Notes under the pieces: model-generated
What the model was told of the DNA's origin: nothing
The model's input: the letters and a program-made list of their open reading frames with translations, nothing else
Database searches by the model: none
Shown here: piece by piece, positions 1 to 12,161 of the stretch
Numbering within the stretch: the first letter of the stretch is position 1
Layout of the letters: each line of letters begins with the position of its first letter
Assembly: GCF_051020985.1 (NCBI RefSeq)
Contig: NC_135007.1
Coordinates: forward strand, 7,135,501-7,199,500
Direction: 5' to 3'
Source: Nomia melanderi
Taxonomy: Eukaryota > Arthropoda > Insecta > Hymenoptera > Halictidae
Length of the DNA: 64,000 nucleotides
Made by a program: the position numbers and the translations under genes

Positions 1-41
1 GTCGGTGTCGGGGTTACCTGCAGCGCTGCTGGACCTGGACC
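1..41 (+). other. Probable 5' UTR or upstream part of exon 1
   Basis: Bases 1-41 precede the chosen ATG. No in-frame stop separates them from it, so they are either 5' UTR that happens to be open or additional coding sequence. No polypyrimidine tract before CAG at 21-23 supports a 3' splice site here. Confidence 0.4.
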
Positions 42-177
42 ATGGCCGGCAAGCCTGAGCAGCCGTCCACACACCCTGCTCCCCTAAGTCACAGTCATCA
101 TCATCATCACCACCATCAGCAACAGCATCATCATCAACAACAACAACAGCAACAACAACAGCAGCAGCAGCAGCAGC

Positions 178-211
<34 letters not shown>

Positions 212-1672
212 GCAACAGCAACATCATCAACAACAACAACCGCAACAGCAGCAGCAGCAAGATCAATCGGATCAACATCAACAACACCAACAACAACAAC
301 GCGCCCAGCACGCTCATGGGATCCAACAAAACAGTGTTTTAGTGTACGTATCAGGGGAGAATTTTGCGTACGCGACGGCGGTCGGTCAGAATGCCGCCGC
401 CGCCGCCGCTGCTGCTGCTACCGCAGTCGGGTATCAGTCCCCGCAGCAGGCGACGTACACCGGTATTCTACCGCCGCAGGTGGCGACGGCGGCGGCGACG
501 TTTCCCGCCAAAACCGCCATATACTGTAACGATAACAGCGGCGTCGGCGGCGTCGCCGCCGCTGCTACGGCGACTAACTGTTGCCGATTGAAGCAGCTAG
601 AGTACGTCCCGTCCGTCGATGGTGACTCCGGTCGGTCCGCGCGCGCCTTGTCCACTGGTAACGTGGACGAGGAGGATGATTACGGGACGATTGTGGCAAA
701 CAATGGTTTATTGTACCGGCAGGCGAATTTCATTCAGGCGACCAGCGGTACGACAGCCACCACGACGATGACGTGCGTGGTGTCGGCGTGCGACAACAAG
801 AATGCGGTAACCCGTAGCACGCTGGAGAACGATACCGGGAATGCGGAGGGCCTAGCCATGACTAACGTAGAGCCGATCGGCAGGGTGAATGGCACCGAGA
901 TGGTACCAAACAAATTATTTCCATCGAGGATCCACACCGAGATCTATCCCTCTGCGGCTGGCCGACTGACCGACGGTTACAGTAATAACGCTAGGATTGC
1001 GCAGGCAAGTCTTGGGGAGGGTTGTGTCGGTCTGTTGAGTGACGACGGTGCCGCGTGCGTCGCGTACGTGCGACAAGGGAGCGAGCCCACGCAAACGTCC
1101 GCGAGTGTTTTCCAAGCCGACAGTGTGGAGCAACAACAACGAGTCGACATGGACGAGAAGAGTCGACAACAGGACGCTTTCCAGAATCAGGTCGGCGCGT
1201 CGCTTTCCTCGACCTCCTCGTCAGTCGTTGGTGTCAGTGGTGCCGGTGTCGGCGGAGGTGGTAGTGGTGTTGTCGTTGTTGTCGGTAACGGCGGTGGCAG
1301 TGGTGCGGTTAGCTGCGACTCCGTTCGTTCCGATACCGGTGAATCGTCGACCTATAGCAGCTTGAGCAGTCCCGAAAGTCAAAGTCAATCATCAGCGCAC
1401 GACGGTTTGTCGTCGGCCGGCGCAACGGTCAACGGTGGCGGTACCTGCGCGCAGCAGGCTGCGCGTCAGCCGTCGTTGGCGTGTATCAACAACACTAACA
1501 ATAATGACAATACCGGTCAGCAAAATGTAGTGTTAACGATGAACGGTAGTGCGGTGGTTGCACAGCAGCAGCAGCAACAGCAGCAACAGCAGCAGCAGCA
1601 TCATCAACAAGCGATTACAGTGCCTCGTGGATGGAAAAGGATATGCACCAACGGGGTCATCATTTACATCAG
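42..1672 (+). CDS. sba: 5' coding exon of an MBD5/MBD6-like (six-banded-like) protein, partial
   Basis: This is the only convincing coding exon. It encodes 543 residues plus two bases of a split codon. Seen: His run 19-25, uninterrupted Gln run 32-60 (29 Q), further Q/H to about 85, nine Ala at 118-126, a Gly/Val-rich and Ser-rich part around 385-470, a second Gln run 508-519, then VPRGWKRICTNGVIIYI at 527-543. That last segment matches the opening of the MBD5/MBD6 type methyl-CpG-binding domain (pattern VPxGWxR...NGVxxYxSPSG). From family knowledge, such proteins are nuclear and associate with the PR-DUB histone H2A deubiquitinase; the MBD itself binds methyl-CpG poorly. The ATG at 42 has a strong context (GGACCATGG), but the frame stays open to the window edge, so the start could lie upstream. 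The rest of the domain is not in the window. The symbol is taken from the Drosophila relative, by inference. Confidence 0.75.
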
Positions 1673-1680
1673 GTGACTGC
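1671..1680 (+). other. 5' splice donor of exon 1 (CAG|GTGACT)
   Basis: The exon ends ...ATCAG and the intron begins GTGACT. The reading frame stops at TGA 1674-1676, directly across the donor. Codon 544 is split AG|N; AGC or AGT would give the Ser that MBD5/6 proteins carry at this point. The phase and the family alignment therefore agree on this junction. Confidence 0.75.
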
Positions 1681-3219
1681 TGTTTATTGTTTTAACCGTG
1701 AACGTTTTTTGTTCATTACCGCGAGATGGATGGCCCATTTTTGATTGGACGATTGTTGTATGAGACGGAATTTTCATCATTTTGTGTCATCATTATGTAT
1801 TGTCGTTCACTCTTTATACTGTAGGCTACAAATTTTCAGGAAATCTGATTTGTTTTTGTTTTTATAACGATTTTTCATTTTTATTTTGTAAAGCGAAATC
1901 CTTCATTAAGCGATGCAGCGTTACCATAGAAAAGTCTTTTTCTTTAAACGATCCATAAAAATGGTTCTTGTGACATGAGAAACCCAATAATCGTATTATA
2001 GCATCAAACTAATTGCTACGAATTCATTTACATGAATTCAAAAGGTGCTACTAAAAAGCCACGTTTGGATTGCTCGATTGTTCTTTAACGAGTTTAATCT
2101 TCGTAATCAATGAAATATGAAAATACGAATGACCGAGGTTTTTTCAGAATGCCTCGTTCGGAATCGTACGTTCGCGTGGTTTATCTTGATGATGTGTGGG
2201 GTTGTAGCAGGCATCGATCCGCAGTTAAATGTTCCAGCTAGAACTTTAATTTCGCTAATGGAATTAAACCGCGTTCAGTCGAGGCAAATAAGATTAGCGG
2301 GAGCCGGCCGGGTAAATTAGGCTAAAGACTACGGGGACAATGGTGAGATTCCGTCACGTGGAGTCGCGTCGGACGGAATCTTGTGAAACAGTCGTCCGCG
2401 GGAACGAGTTCGGAGTTCGCGTAACCTGATGATAAAACTCAGGGCGTAACGAGCGTTGGAGGGTTTCATCGTCTAAGCACCAGACATTTGTGCTCTTCTC
2501 CGGAGATCTTAAAAAGGTTTTGTCTCCCTCCGCATCCTTTGTAATCTTTCCCGGCGTTCCGGCTAAAAAACACGAATTTTCTAGGAGGCGAAGACCCCAC
2601 GTTGGACGCCTCCCTGCTCCATTCCGGCACATGGAAAACGAAAGGCGTCTTCCTTCTAACCCCTCATTGTACTTTTATGGTTCTTTTCAAAGTCCTTTGG
2701 AGGGTCACTTTCGTCTTTTCTGCCGCGCCTTTTTTACGGCTGTCTTTGCCAAGATGCCACGCGTTCCCCGCTGCCTTCACCTCCACCCTCGTCACGTTTC
2801 AAAGGGGGCCCCGTTTGTCTTCGTCGCGCGGTTAGTGTAAAAATTGAATCGATTGGATTCCCCGGCAACAAACTCTTGGATCATTCATTCAAACTCCGCT
2901 GGCAACTGATTCAGTAACTGCAGTTTCAGAATTTAGTAGATGCTATCTTCGGAGTTGTTTTTCACATTGCTCTCTGCTTAGTTACTCTGCGACACAGATT
3001 TATTAAAATAATAGTTTTTACGCTATTTTCTACTAAAAAATAATTAGCAAACATTTGAAAATTGTGTATAACTAAGGGAGTTCAGAGCATTTCATTGCGG
3101 GAACTAGATATACACGCTCACGAAGGACAGGTTTTACATTGCAAACGCGGAGAGAAAACAGTCACGAAAAATTCTCGTTCTCCGTGATAGTCTTAGGATG
3201 TCACGGCGTATAACCAGGG
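1673..3219. other. Start of intron, mostly AT-rich, no gene seen
   Basis: The first 180 bases after the donor line (1681-1860) count A38 C25 G36 T81, a T- and G-biased strand. A hairpin GAATTCAT-TTAC-ATGAATTC lies at 2020-2039. A more GC-rich stretch runs about 2330-2850. Bases 2874-2920 share the core CGCTGGCAACTGA with the repeat near 52.8 kb. Nothing here looks coding. Confidence 0.5.
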
Positions 3220-4620
3220 GTCCCTAATTCAACTTGATTTTCCACGGATTACGCGGAGTGGAACAGCTGTAACAAGGCACCTTCGCTTTCGCTTTGAACG
3301 GAGACAGTTGATTTCTGGAGGAGCTGGAACTGCGAGTCGCAAAAGGGCAACGCCTCGTGGCGTAATCGTGCCTCGTCGGAGAGAAGGCCTGACCTGGTCT
3401 GTTCCAAACCTCGTTAAAACGATCCCTCCCGGCCCGGCAAGAATCACAGCTTAAATGACGTTTAAAGGGCCTCGACAAACAATGCTTCGGTTGCCTGGCA
3501 TCACTGACTGACCGCGTACCCTTATGGTCCATCGCCTTTTCGGGTCCGAATGCATTGGGGCTCGTTCAGGCTACTTTTATCTTTCTTCTCTCATTTCTTC
3601 GTTCATACCGCGCTGCATCCGCGTTTTTGTTTAACAAATGTTGCCTGGTCCACGAGTGAAAAGAAAAAAAGGAAGATTCATCTCCGGGGCGGGCGTGGGA
3701 GAAGACGAAACCGCTTGGGTGTACCATATGGCCGGAAAAAGTCACGCGTTTTGATATCGGGCTGGCGTTTCGCGAACCGGTTACATAAGTCAGCGGGAAC
3801 GGAAACTCCGATACCATGGACAAATAGTTTTTGTCGTTGCCGAGATAAATCTTTGATATATGTGCCGGGCAGACGGGCGGGGATTCCTTCAAAGATTCTT
3901 ATGGTTCGACATCCTCTGACCGTGGCGATGCACGGAGGGACAGATCCTTACATCGAGTTGCGTACAGGAAGCGGAGGAATGGTCGGAAGGAAGAAGGACG
4001 ACGGCGGGGTGGGAGCTGGAAGGGGGCATATACGAAGGGAAAAGGAATTTCGTTGAACCGCGCTGTTCGTGCGATCATTGATTTACGATGGTACGTCGTA
4101 AATACCATTGGTGATGTACGACCATGGCTCCTCCACCCTCCAGCACCCCTCTCCCACAGGTCCCCACTCCTCCCTTTATCCCGTGCCCGTACGTACCTTC
4201 CCTTGTCTTTCCCCGCCAAGTTTCTTCTTTACTCTTCTTTCGTCCGCGCCACCGACGTTCCCTTTACGGACCTCTTCTTGATTTATAATACCTACGGGCC
4301 CGTTGTCTTTCTTCGTTTTCTCTCCTCGTACATACCTCCTAGGTGTCCGGGCTTCGTTACCCTAACCTCCTATCTTCTGTCGTCCGCCCTCCTGTCGAAC
4401 GAGAACTCACGTTGGCTCTCGTCAAGTATTTTGTGCCTTTTTTTTTTTATTAAACGTGTTTTTCTTTTCTTTTTTGCGAAGCGTGGGTTCTATGGGTGAA
4501 AGTTTAATTTTGGAATATAAATTTTAAATTATATAGTTCTATATGTAGATCATTATGCAGGTTTTGTGAATTTTTGGAAAATGGTAAAATGGGAAATTTT
4601 ATAAAGTTTAGAGCATATTT
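3220..4620. other. GC-rich island with G+T-rich right flank (unit 1)
   Basis: The core is about 3220-4440 and includes a pyrimidine-rich stretch at 4120-4400. The right flank 4441-4620 counts A52 C10 G34 T84. The left flank is only weakly biased. A 168-residue open frame at 3550-4056 is basic and low-complexity and is not considered real. Confidence 0.45.
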
Positions 4621-7080
4621 TTGATACACCAATATTGTTGTTGCAGAAAGTTGAACTTAATTTCGGGTAATAGTTTGATTTTGGTGTCGAATTATTTATG
4701 TACCTATGTCTTGAATGTTTTCTAAAAATTTCGTGCAAATCCTGTGAATGTCACATAAACCGGTGAACGCAGGGAATGAATTAGTCAACGTGATCAAGGA
4801 GACATTAAAAACGGTGGAATGTGCGAGGATCGTTGACAGTTATATTTCATTTAAGATCATTGTCAGTAAAAGCATATACATACGTCAGGGTTTCGCGATA
4901 ATTTATGGGCCTCTAGATGGACGATTCGCCGCGTTTATTTCTATTTAAATTGGCGCTGTCGCGACGCCGTCTGCGAGATTCATAGATACTTGGATTTGCA
5001 ATTATTCCTGTCGGAACATCTTGAATATTCATTAGAATACTTGCTTTGCATAGTGCCAGTGTTAAGTGCCATCATGAAATTTGTAATTGTGTTAGGGTAC
5101 CGCATTGCTTGGTATGCGGTCTCTGCTCTAGAACTTATAGAAGCCGTTTTAATCTTATATTATTTTTATTCAACTTTTCTTCTTACATTTATTGTGTTTT
5201 CTTTCTAAGACAATAATTGACAAATACGTAAACTTTAATAAAATTATTAATTTTATTCAGTGGTTAAAACTTGTAATTAAAGATAGCTTAGAACATATTA
5301 TTACTTCGTTATGAATATTTTGCATCAATGGCGAACTTCTGTTGCTTAATAAAAATATAATTTCCAGGCGAATATGAAAATAAAAAGTTTTACCAAAAAT
5401 GTACGAACTTCTATGCAAGGAATAAATAATGGTAGAGTAGATATTGTTTATAAATTCTACACATTATCTTTAATTCACAATCTTCGTCGCAGATAACGCA
5501 ATTTCTCTTTAGTTGTTTAGTTTCAGTAACATTATTCGACGTTAATACTCAACGGAGCTGCAAGCTAGACGGTGATTACTCACCGGAAGTGCAGCGATGC
5601 CAAATAATCTCGAAGCGTAGTTGCATAATGGCATTATAAACAAATCATTAAATACATAGATGCTTGTGATACCTGTTTCACTGTATGCAGATAGAAACAC
5701 AAGTGTTTCCAACAATCATTGTTTGTTTTACACGGATAATCATCCAACCATTACATTTCGTTGCGAAATGCTAATAACAATAAATTGATGAACCATGCTT
5801 GCTTATGCAAAGTTAAACCTTTCGAAACTTTTCTCAGTAACTATAACGAATTTCAGTCTTTCGCCTTCCATAAACGATTTTGTTTAATTACAGTTGTCTT
5901 GTTAAACATATTCGTTACTATTTATTTTTACGTATACACTGTCAATATAAAATTCCATCGCGAAATTAATGAGAACCGATCGAAGGAAAAACAAACAATC
6001 GGTGTTGGCAGGGGTCGCGAGGTGAACGGAGAAGAAAAATTAAGGTTAGCGGCACAGACGATTAGGCCGCGGGTTCTGAAATGATAGAAAGGGGGATGGC
6101 GGCGAGGGGGAGGTGACGGTGGATCAGGAGGAACCGGTGGCCACGGAAGCGTGGTGACGAGGGGTCATTGGATGAGGAGACGAGAGGAGAGGACAGAATG
6201 AGCGATAGTTGCGCAACCACACCTCCACCGCCGTCGAGCGGCGATTACGCAAACGTGATAATTAATTGCCAGTGTTCTCTGTTTAATGACTCGTCAAGTC
6301 GTTTGCTAAACACGCCAAATCACCGGTACGTCACGAAAATCGCTATACAGGTGCATCGTTGCGTGTCGAAGCTGTTAATTCTATGCCGCGGTTGCGCAAC
6401 TTCACGCGGGGACAGGATCTATATATTTTTTTTTTTTTATTCATTATTGTTCAATGTGCGTTCCTGTTTGACATTGTTACCATTCGAACTTTCCTCACTC
6501 CGAAGCGTTCTCGGTTTTCCACTGTGAAACATACGACGGCTATAGTTGATCTAACTATAGTTCAATACGACGTTTGAACGAGTTCCCAAAAACATGGATC
6601 ATGGAGCAAGATGACGAAGTATTCACGGAAAAAGACAGGTTTCATTGCTTTGGATGCAAGTCATATAATACAATAGAATGAGATTGTTTAAAGAGAAATT
6701 CAATTTTTATGCATTAGAGAGAAACCTCTACTCGTATTTGTTTGATTGGATGTTTCGAGAATTTGTATGTAAATTTACGGTTACATGTACCGATTGCGAA
6801 CACCTTGAACGCGCGATGTATAAGTAGGGGTTGAAGGGGCAGCTGAACACGCTGAAATAACAACTTGTTTCTCATAACGTCGGTAGCGTAACGGTAATCT
6901 TCACTGCTTACGAAACCGACGGCGCGGGTTCGAATCCTCTGCAGACTTCTTCGAAACCTCCTCGATTGTGTCGTTATTCCATTATATCTATGAAAAGTCG
7001 AATCGATTTTTCACCAATGATTCTCAAAATTCTCCTATCATTCAATCCTCTTCACTCTTTGTATTGAAACAGTGAAAAGT
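4621..7080. other. AT-rich intron; only a tRNA-like relic noted
   Basis: This stretch is mainly AT-rich, with a short GC-rich patch at about 6000-6250. Apart from the tRNA-like element at 6878-6947, I see no gene, repeat array or conserved motif. Confidence 0.45.
6878..6947 (+). pseudogene. tRNA-Val-like relic or tRNA-derived SINE head
   Basis: An A-box-like TAGCGTAACGG (6884-6894) and a perfect B box GGTTCGAATCC (6927-6937) are 32 nt apart, as in tRNA genes. The middle contains CTGCTTACG, resembling the anticodon arm of tRNA-Val. The acceptor arms pair at only about five of seven positions, and the D, anticodon and T stems are broken, so a working tRNA is unlikely. A T5 run at 7007-7011 could serve as a polymerase III stop. 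It could be a decayed tRNA copy or the head of a SINE. Confidence 0.4.
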
Positions 7081-8040
7081 CGTCCTACCAAAATAAAAAA
7101 TATATGATTAATAAAAAAGAAAAAACAAAAATAGTAAATGTGATATTCCAAACGCCCAATGATGAAAATTAATTCATAATCGAGGCCCGAGTCAATCTAG
7201 CAGGAGAGGGGGTACACGTGCTCAGGGTACTTAGTTACCGCGATGCTCTACCTCGGGAAGGTCTGAGATAAAGTCGGCTCCTCTCGGGATGGGTTGTTTC
7301 TCGGAGAAGGACGCTCTAGAAGGGCGATCCCGTAAATGGGATGCGGGAAAACCAGAAACAGCGGTTTGAACCTAGCTTCTGTCGCCGTGGACGCCAGCTC
7401 GTTTCCCCTCCTCCTTCCTCTTCTTGCCATCCGTTTCTCATCCCCTCGCGTTCCTACTCGCTCATTTTCACCGTTTCCTCTCCTAGGGCTCTTTCCCTCA
7501 TCGTCCTTTCCCTTCCCCTTTGTCTTCTCGACTCCTTGGGAACGTGTGCGCGAGAGAAAGGGAGATGAGCGAGAGGAAAACTGGCAGAGGTCGGCTGGTC
7601 ATACCGATGGAAATTCCCGCGACTCGCAATTTCAGTACAATCTGCAAGCCGGTCCTCTCCCCCATACAGTACTCACGCTCGTATATTTCGTGTACGTTCG
7701 TGGACTGGGGGCGGGAAGGGGGCGGAACTCAATTCAGACTAATCTGACTCTGGCCCGTTTAATTAAACTGAGGGCGGTTTCTTTTGCACGGGATTTCCCT
7801 GCGTTGCCTCTTTTACCCATCACCCGACGCTCGAATTTCGAACCTGTTTATCATTTCGGATGAATGTGACGCTTATTACAAATTTGTCTCGTGCCTTGTA
7901 ACGTGGCTGACTCTTGAATCACGAGGATTTAGTTATAGAGATTCTTTTCTCGAACAATTTTTACTACTATTTTCGAAGAAGTTTGATTTGGTTTTGTTCT
8001 GTATATAATGAGAGAGTTGAGAAAGTGCGAGAGGATGTGC
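7081..8040. other. GC-rich island with mirrored flanks (unit 2)
   Basis: The left flank 7081-7200 counts A59 C19 G15 T27. The right flank 7861-8040 counts A47 C23 G42 T68. The core, about 7200-7860, has a pyrimidine-rich stretch at 7380-7540. The open frame 7336-7863 (175 codons) follows from the GC-rich core and has no recognisable domain. Confidence 0.45.
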
Positions 8041-11000
8041 TGCAACATTTGTTTCTTCTAACGTATTTTTTATAAAATATAAATGGCGATCAAATGAAGA
8101 TTCGATCAAACGTTATCCGGCAGTCCGATCGAAATTTCGAGGCATAACAACCGGAGCCAGTTGGCCCTATTTTCGTCAAGGTCTGCTACTACTTTCGACG
8201 CATTTTGTATTGAGTAATGGGCTAATTATAGTTTTCACTTGTTCAGAAACTCCGGTTGGCATCGATCGTTGAATACCCTCGAGACTTATCGAGTTCGTGG
8301 ACTTCTCGCTCTTTGCTGTTGATCAGCGTTTCAATTGCGTCTGGATTAGGGTTGATCCCCTTTCGCAATCTTTTCGATCGCACGGTGTATTCGTTGGAAG
8401 CGAAGATTGCGATCTGAATTTAAATAAATAATAATTTAAATATTTTATTGTGTTCAAATATCGATCAATTGTACGGCTGGTGCGGGACACCCAACAGATC
8501 CTGTTACCGCTGCCAGTAAACCGGATCCGACAGTATTTTTTCTTTCATCCTTCAATTTGTTAGGATTCCCGACGTGTTCGTGTACGAGTACACTCGTTTC
8601 TCGTGTGTTTCTCTCGCGATCTTCTTTCTTTTGACTTCTTTTTACCTTGGTTTCCTGTCGTGGAAGATCTACGCGTAAGAATACACGCGGCGCGTAATTT
8701 ATAGCTGCGCTGATTGTACGCGCTAAGGCGCCGCGTGGCGTGTTTCTCAGTCGATAAGCATCGGGAATACTACTCACCCAGTTGTATTGCCTGATGCCCG
8801 TAATCGCGTTGCCAGCGTTTCGCTTTTATTAAACAAAGATACATTGTAAACATTGCTCCGATAAGCCTTCGTTAAACACTTGAAAAATCTTCGTTTACTC
8901 GCGATTAACAGAGAAAATCATTTCCACTCCACCTCATCGCAGTCGAGTACGCTTCAAGACAGGAACAATTTTTTTTTTAATTACCTTGATATAATTTCGT
9001 GAAGAAGTGTCCGATGCAAATCATGGAGCTTAATTAGATCGCTAAATTACACTGTTCGCAACGGAACTCTTTATTACTTAATTTTATCTTATGTCGCGTG
9101 TATTTGTTCGATGATGAATATCTTAAATCGGCTTCTTCTCTTCTTCGAGTATTTTTCCTGAAAAAACGAATGTTTCATTAGATCTTCAAACTATCAAGTT
9201 ATCACATTATGCTCAATTAGTATCGTTAATAGCCTAATAAAGTTCAGATGAAAAAATAAGATATAATTGTTGAACGCACCTCGCGGTAGATACACGCAAT
9301 TTCAATCGGAGCCGACAGATTGCGATCTGATCTCGAATCGTTATCAGCGATCCAGGACAATTACGGTCGTCACGTGAGCATTATTATTGCACGCCGGGAA
9401 CTATATTAAACGCGTAGGAGTAAAGGTAATTTGCGCTGATAATGAACCACCCACACGAGTGCGGTCGTATGTGGAAGCGGACCAATATTCGAATAGTTTG
9501 CACGCTTGTGATCGTTTCTTAATTGCATTAACGATTGCTTGGCCGCTCGAAAATTCAGTTCTTTCCTCTCGGTGAATGTTTCCGACATTCTCTTGTTATA
9601 AATGCGCTCGTTAATTGACATTAGCATAATAAATGAACGCAAATTTTATAATAAAACCGGTTTGCTACCGTGTCCAATAATTTTCAACGTTTCACTTATC
9701 GCCGCCAATTTAGTTTCAACATTTTCACGTGAATGCTGCTTCCAATCTAAATTATTGGAACGTTCGTTGCAGACTGTGTCGCTGTCATAAAAATTTTATT
9801 GAACCGAAGGAATTATGAAGTCCATTATACGGAACATTTCAGTTTATCGTCCTAGGCTTGCTCATAATCGAATCGATTTAAATGAATATGTACACTTGCA
9901 ATTATTTTACGATAATTGTCAGCGTTTACTCTGTAACTTTGTGCTGGTTCGGCTCTCCTAACATGTCTTTTCTTTCTCCGACTAAGAGAAACTATTAGCG
10001 CCAGACAATAAAATACTCCCTCTTAGTCTTTATTGTCTCGCTGAATTTCAACTACTACTTTTACAATTACTTATCATATATTCGCGCGTGGTTACAATTA
10101 TCTTCACATAATAAAATGTACTTACATTGTCGCCCGAGAAAATGATTTCCCGATCACTTTCGGTTCCGGCTCGTAAATTCATCGGGGTCCACCGCGAAGA
10201 TGGCGGAAGCCTTGTTGGGCATTGTAAATATCGATTAGCCGGTTTATACGGCTGCTTTTAGACGCGCAACAGGGATTATTTGGACCTCATCCCTCCCGGA
10301 AATTAATATCCTCCGACCACGAATAACCCGTATTACCGATTATCATCGCCTCTAACTACGTTTGCTCGGCCGGATATATGTTCACGGGATTAATTTTAAA
10401 CGGCAGACAACGCCGAGATCTTTGATACCCCGGAACTATTTATAGGGGTATCAGCCGGCCTCGTAAAACTTCTATGAGCTCCGCTTAACCGAAGTTTCAG
10501 ATAATGTCGCTTTTAATTTTAAAGCGCTTTTAGTGCGACGATAAAACGTTGCGCATCGTTCGCCCGCGCGCACGCGCGCACGCCGCGATTTACACCGTCG
10601 AATATTTTACGTTTACTTTGTACTAGCCAGATTGGTACAATTTTATATTCGTTTTATCTTCTCGTAATAATTCTCCCCTCTTCCACCTCGTCCACACTGT
10701 CGATTAAATATGTAACGGATCTCACGATCGATTTCTGGCCCGATGAAATCTCGCATCCGCGAAACAATACGTGAACCGTGTATAATTGGGATCATTTTAA
10801 CCGGTGAAACGTTGCTAATTCGGAGGCGCGACGCGGTAGACGCGCATTACCGGCAGCCCGTAAATTGATGGCGCGACCGTAGAGAGGGTAATTTACAGTG
10901 TGACACGGAATAGAGAACGCGAAATTATTTTTCCGAAGGGATTATTTTTCTGTCATATTTTCATTGGATAATTGTAGTGTTCGATCGTGGTTTCTCCGCG

Positions 11001-11857
11001 TAATTCGATGTTTCATTTGATTTTGCGGTTAAAGAGGAAATGAGTGTGCATTTAATTACTGGCAATTGTGGTTGTGTTGTGATTGAAAGGTGTATTCTGA
11101 GAAACAAACGTAATTCTGTTTCGTGAGTTGTGGATTGTGTAATGAAATTCTATCGTGAGTTTATAATGAATTATTTTTAAGTGAAAATTTCTGTTTGAAT
11201 GAAAATGTTTTTTGGTAATAAAATTGAAAGGGTGAAATGTGTAATAGGTATTGCCGTTGAATAGTGAATAAATTTGGGCACGTGTAAGGTTTTCTTTTAT
11301 AAGGAGCGTAACGCCGTTAATCACGTTTCGTTCCGACGTCATTAATAGATCTCGGTTAATTTATGGATCTAACGGGTATAAAAGCCGGCGAGAGGGCGAA
11401 GCGGTTTTATCGGGAGATAAAGCACGATGTGTCCTGCTCGCTTTCTACTTCCACGATTAACGTGGCCTCCGGTGCCGATGACAATCTTTTTAATTTGTTT
11501 TCTCGGAAAACGACCGCCTTACGTCACCGTGGCGTGGAAAGTCGCATTAGCAAGAACACGGAATAAACCGTTCAATTACCGGCATTATGGATATAAAATA
11601 TCGACGCGAGGCTACCTTTGAAGATTCAGATTGCACGGCTTTGTTACTGCGATCTGATCATTTTATCATTTTCAAACGGACTCTCATTTCTTATTCCAAT
11701 CGGCGTCCCGGTAAATTGAATTTGTTTTATGCTTTCGAACTGGGAAGGATTGGAAATTGAAGGAAATTATTGCATTTTTGTGCATTCAAGGAAAGGTTCG
11801 TTAAAAGGTACATAAATGGAATTTATGGACTGATAAATAGAAATTGACTTCCATTAT
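8041..11857. other. AT-rich intron, no gene seen
   Basis: Mixed AT-rich sequence with scattered CpG. Noted: ACGAGTACACTCGT at 8584-8597, one base off the palindrome of the foldback element near 54.95 kb; and alternating purine-pyrimidine DNA at 10565-10582. Nothing else is supported. Confidence 0.45.
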
Positions 11858-12161
11858 TTAACCGTATTACGAAACATTACCTTTTAACGTGTTAGACTCG
11901 TGTTAAAGATTTTTAACGTGATTTAACAAATATCAATATTACTTGATTCATTTGAATTCAAAGTAATTCTATTAATTATTATTATTGTTGTTGTTGTTGT
12001 TCTTGTTGATATTATTATTCTACTGTAATTAATTATAATAGTTAAAAGCAAACATAAATATAGAAAAGGTCTAGAATTTTTCTCTTTTTCCAATAAATTA
12101 TTAATGGCAAAGTGGTTGTATTGATGAGAGTTGAGAAAGAAATTATAGTGTAAGGAGTTAA
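11858..12161 (+). mobile_element. TTAA-flanked MITE-like element, family A, copy 1
   Basis: TTAA at 11858 and 12158 bound this copy. Its inner part shares GACTCGTGTTAAAG (compare GACTCGTGGTAAAG) with copy 3 at 56 kb, and the right part AATAAATTATTAATGG with copy 2 at 39 kb, in the same orientation. The right end read in reverse is TTAACTCCTTACACTATAAT. An ATT/GTT microsatellite has grown inside (about 11978-12030). The left boundary is less certain than the right. Confidence 0.55.

Noticed and set aside
84..329. Minus-strand frame encoding a polyleucine protein
   Set aside because: It is the complement of the CAA/CAG glutamine tract in exon 1; the Leu run simply mirrors the repeat.
3550..4056. 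168-codon frame
   Set aside because: The translation is basic and low-complexity with no recognisable motif, and overlaps an equally open opposite-strand frame.
6878..6947. A functional tRNA gene
   Set aside because: Box motifs are intact, but D, anticodon and T stems do not pair, so it is listed as a relic.
7336..7863. 175-codon frame in unit 2
   Set aside because: It follows from pyrimidine- and GC-rich composition; no domain, and other frames over the same DNA are open too.
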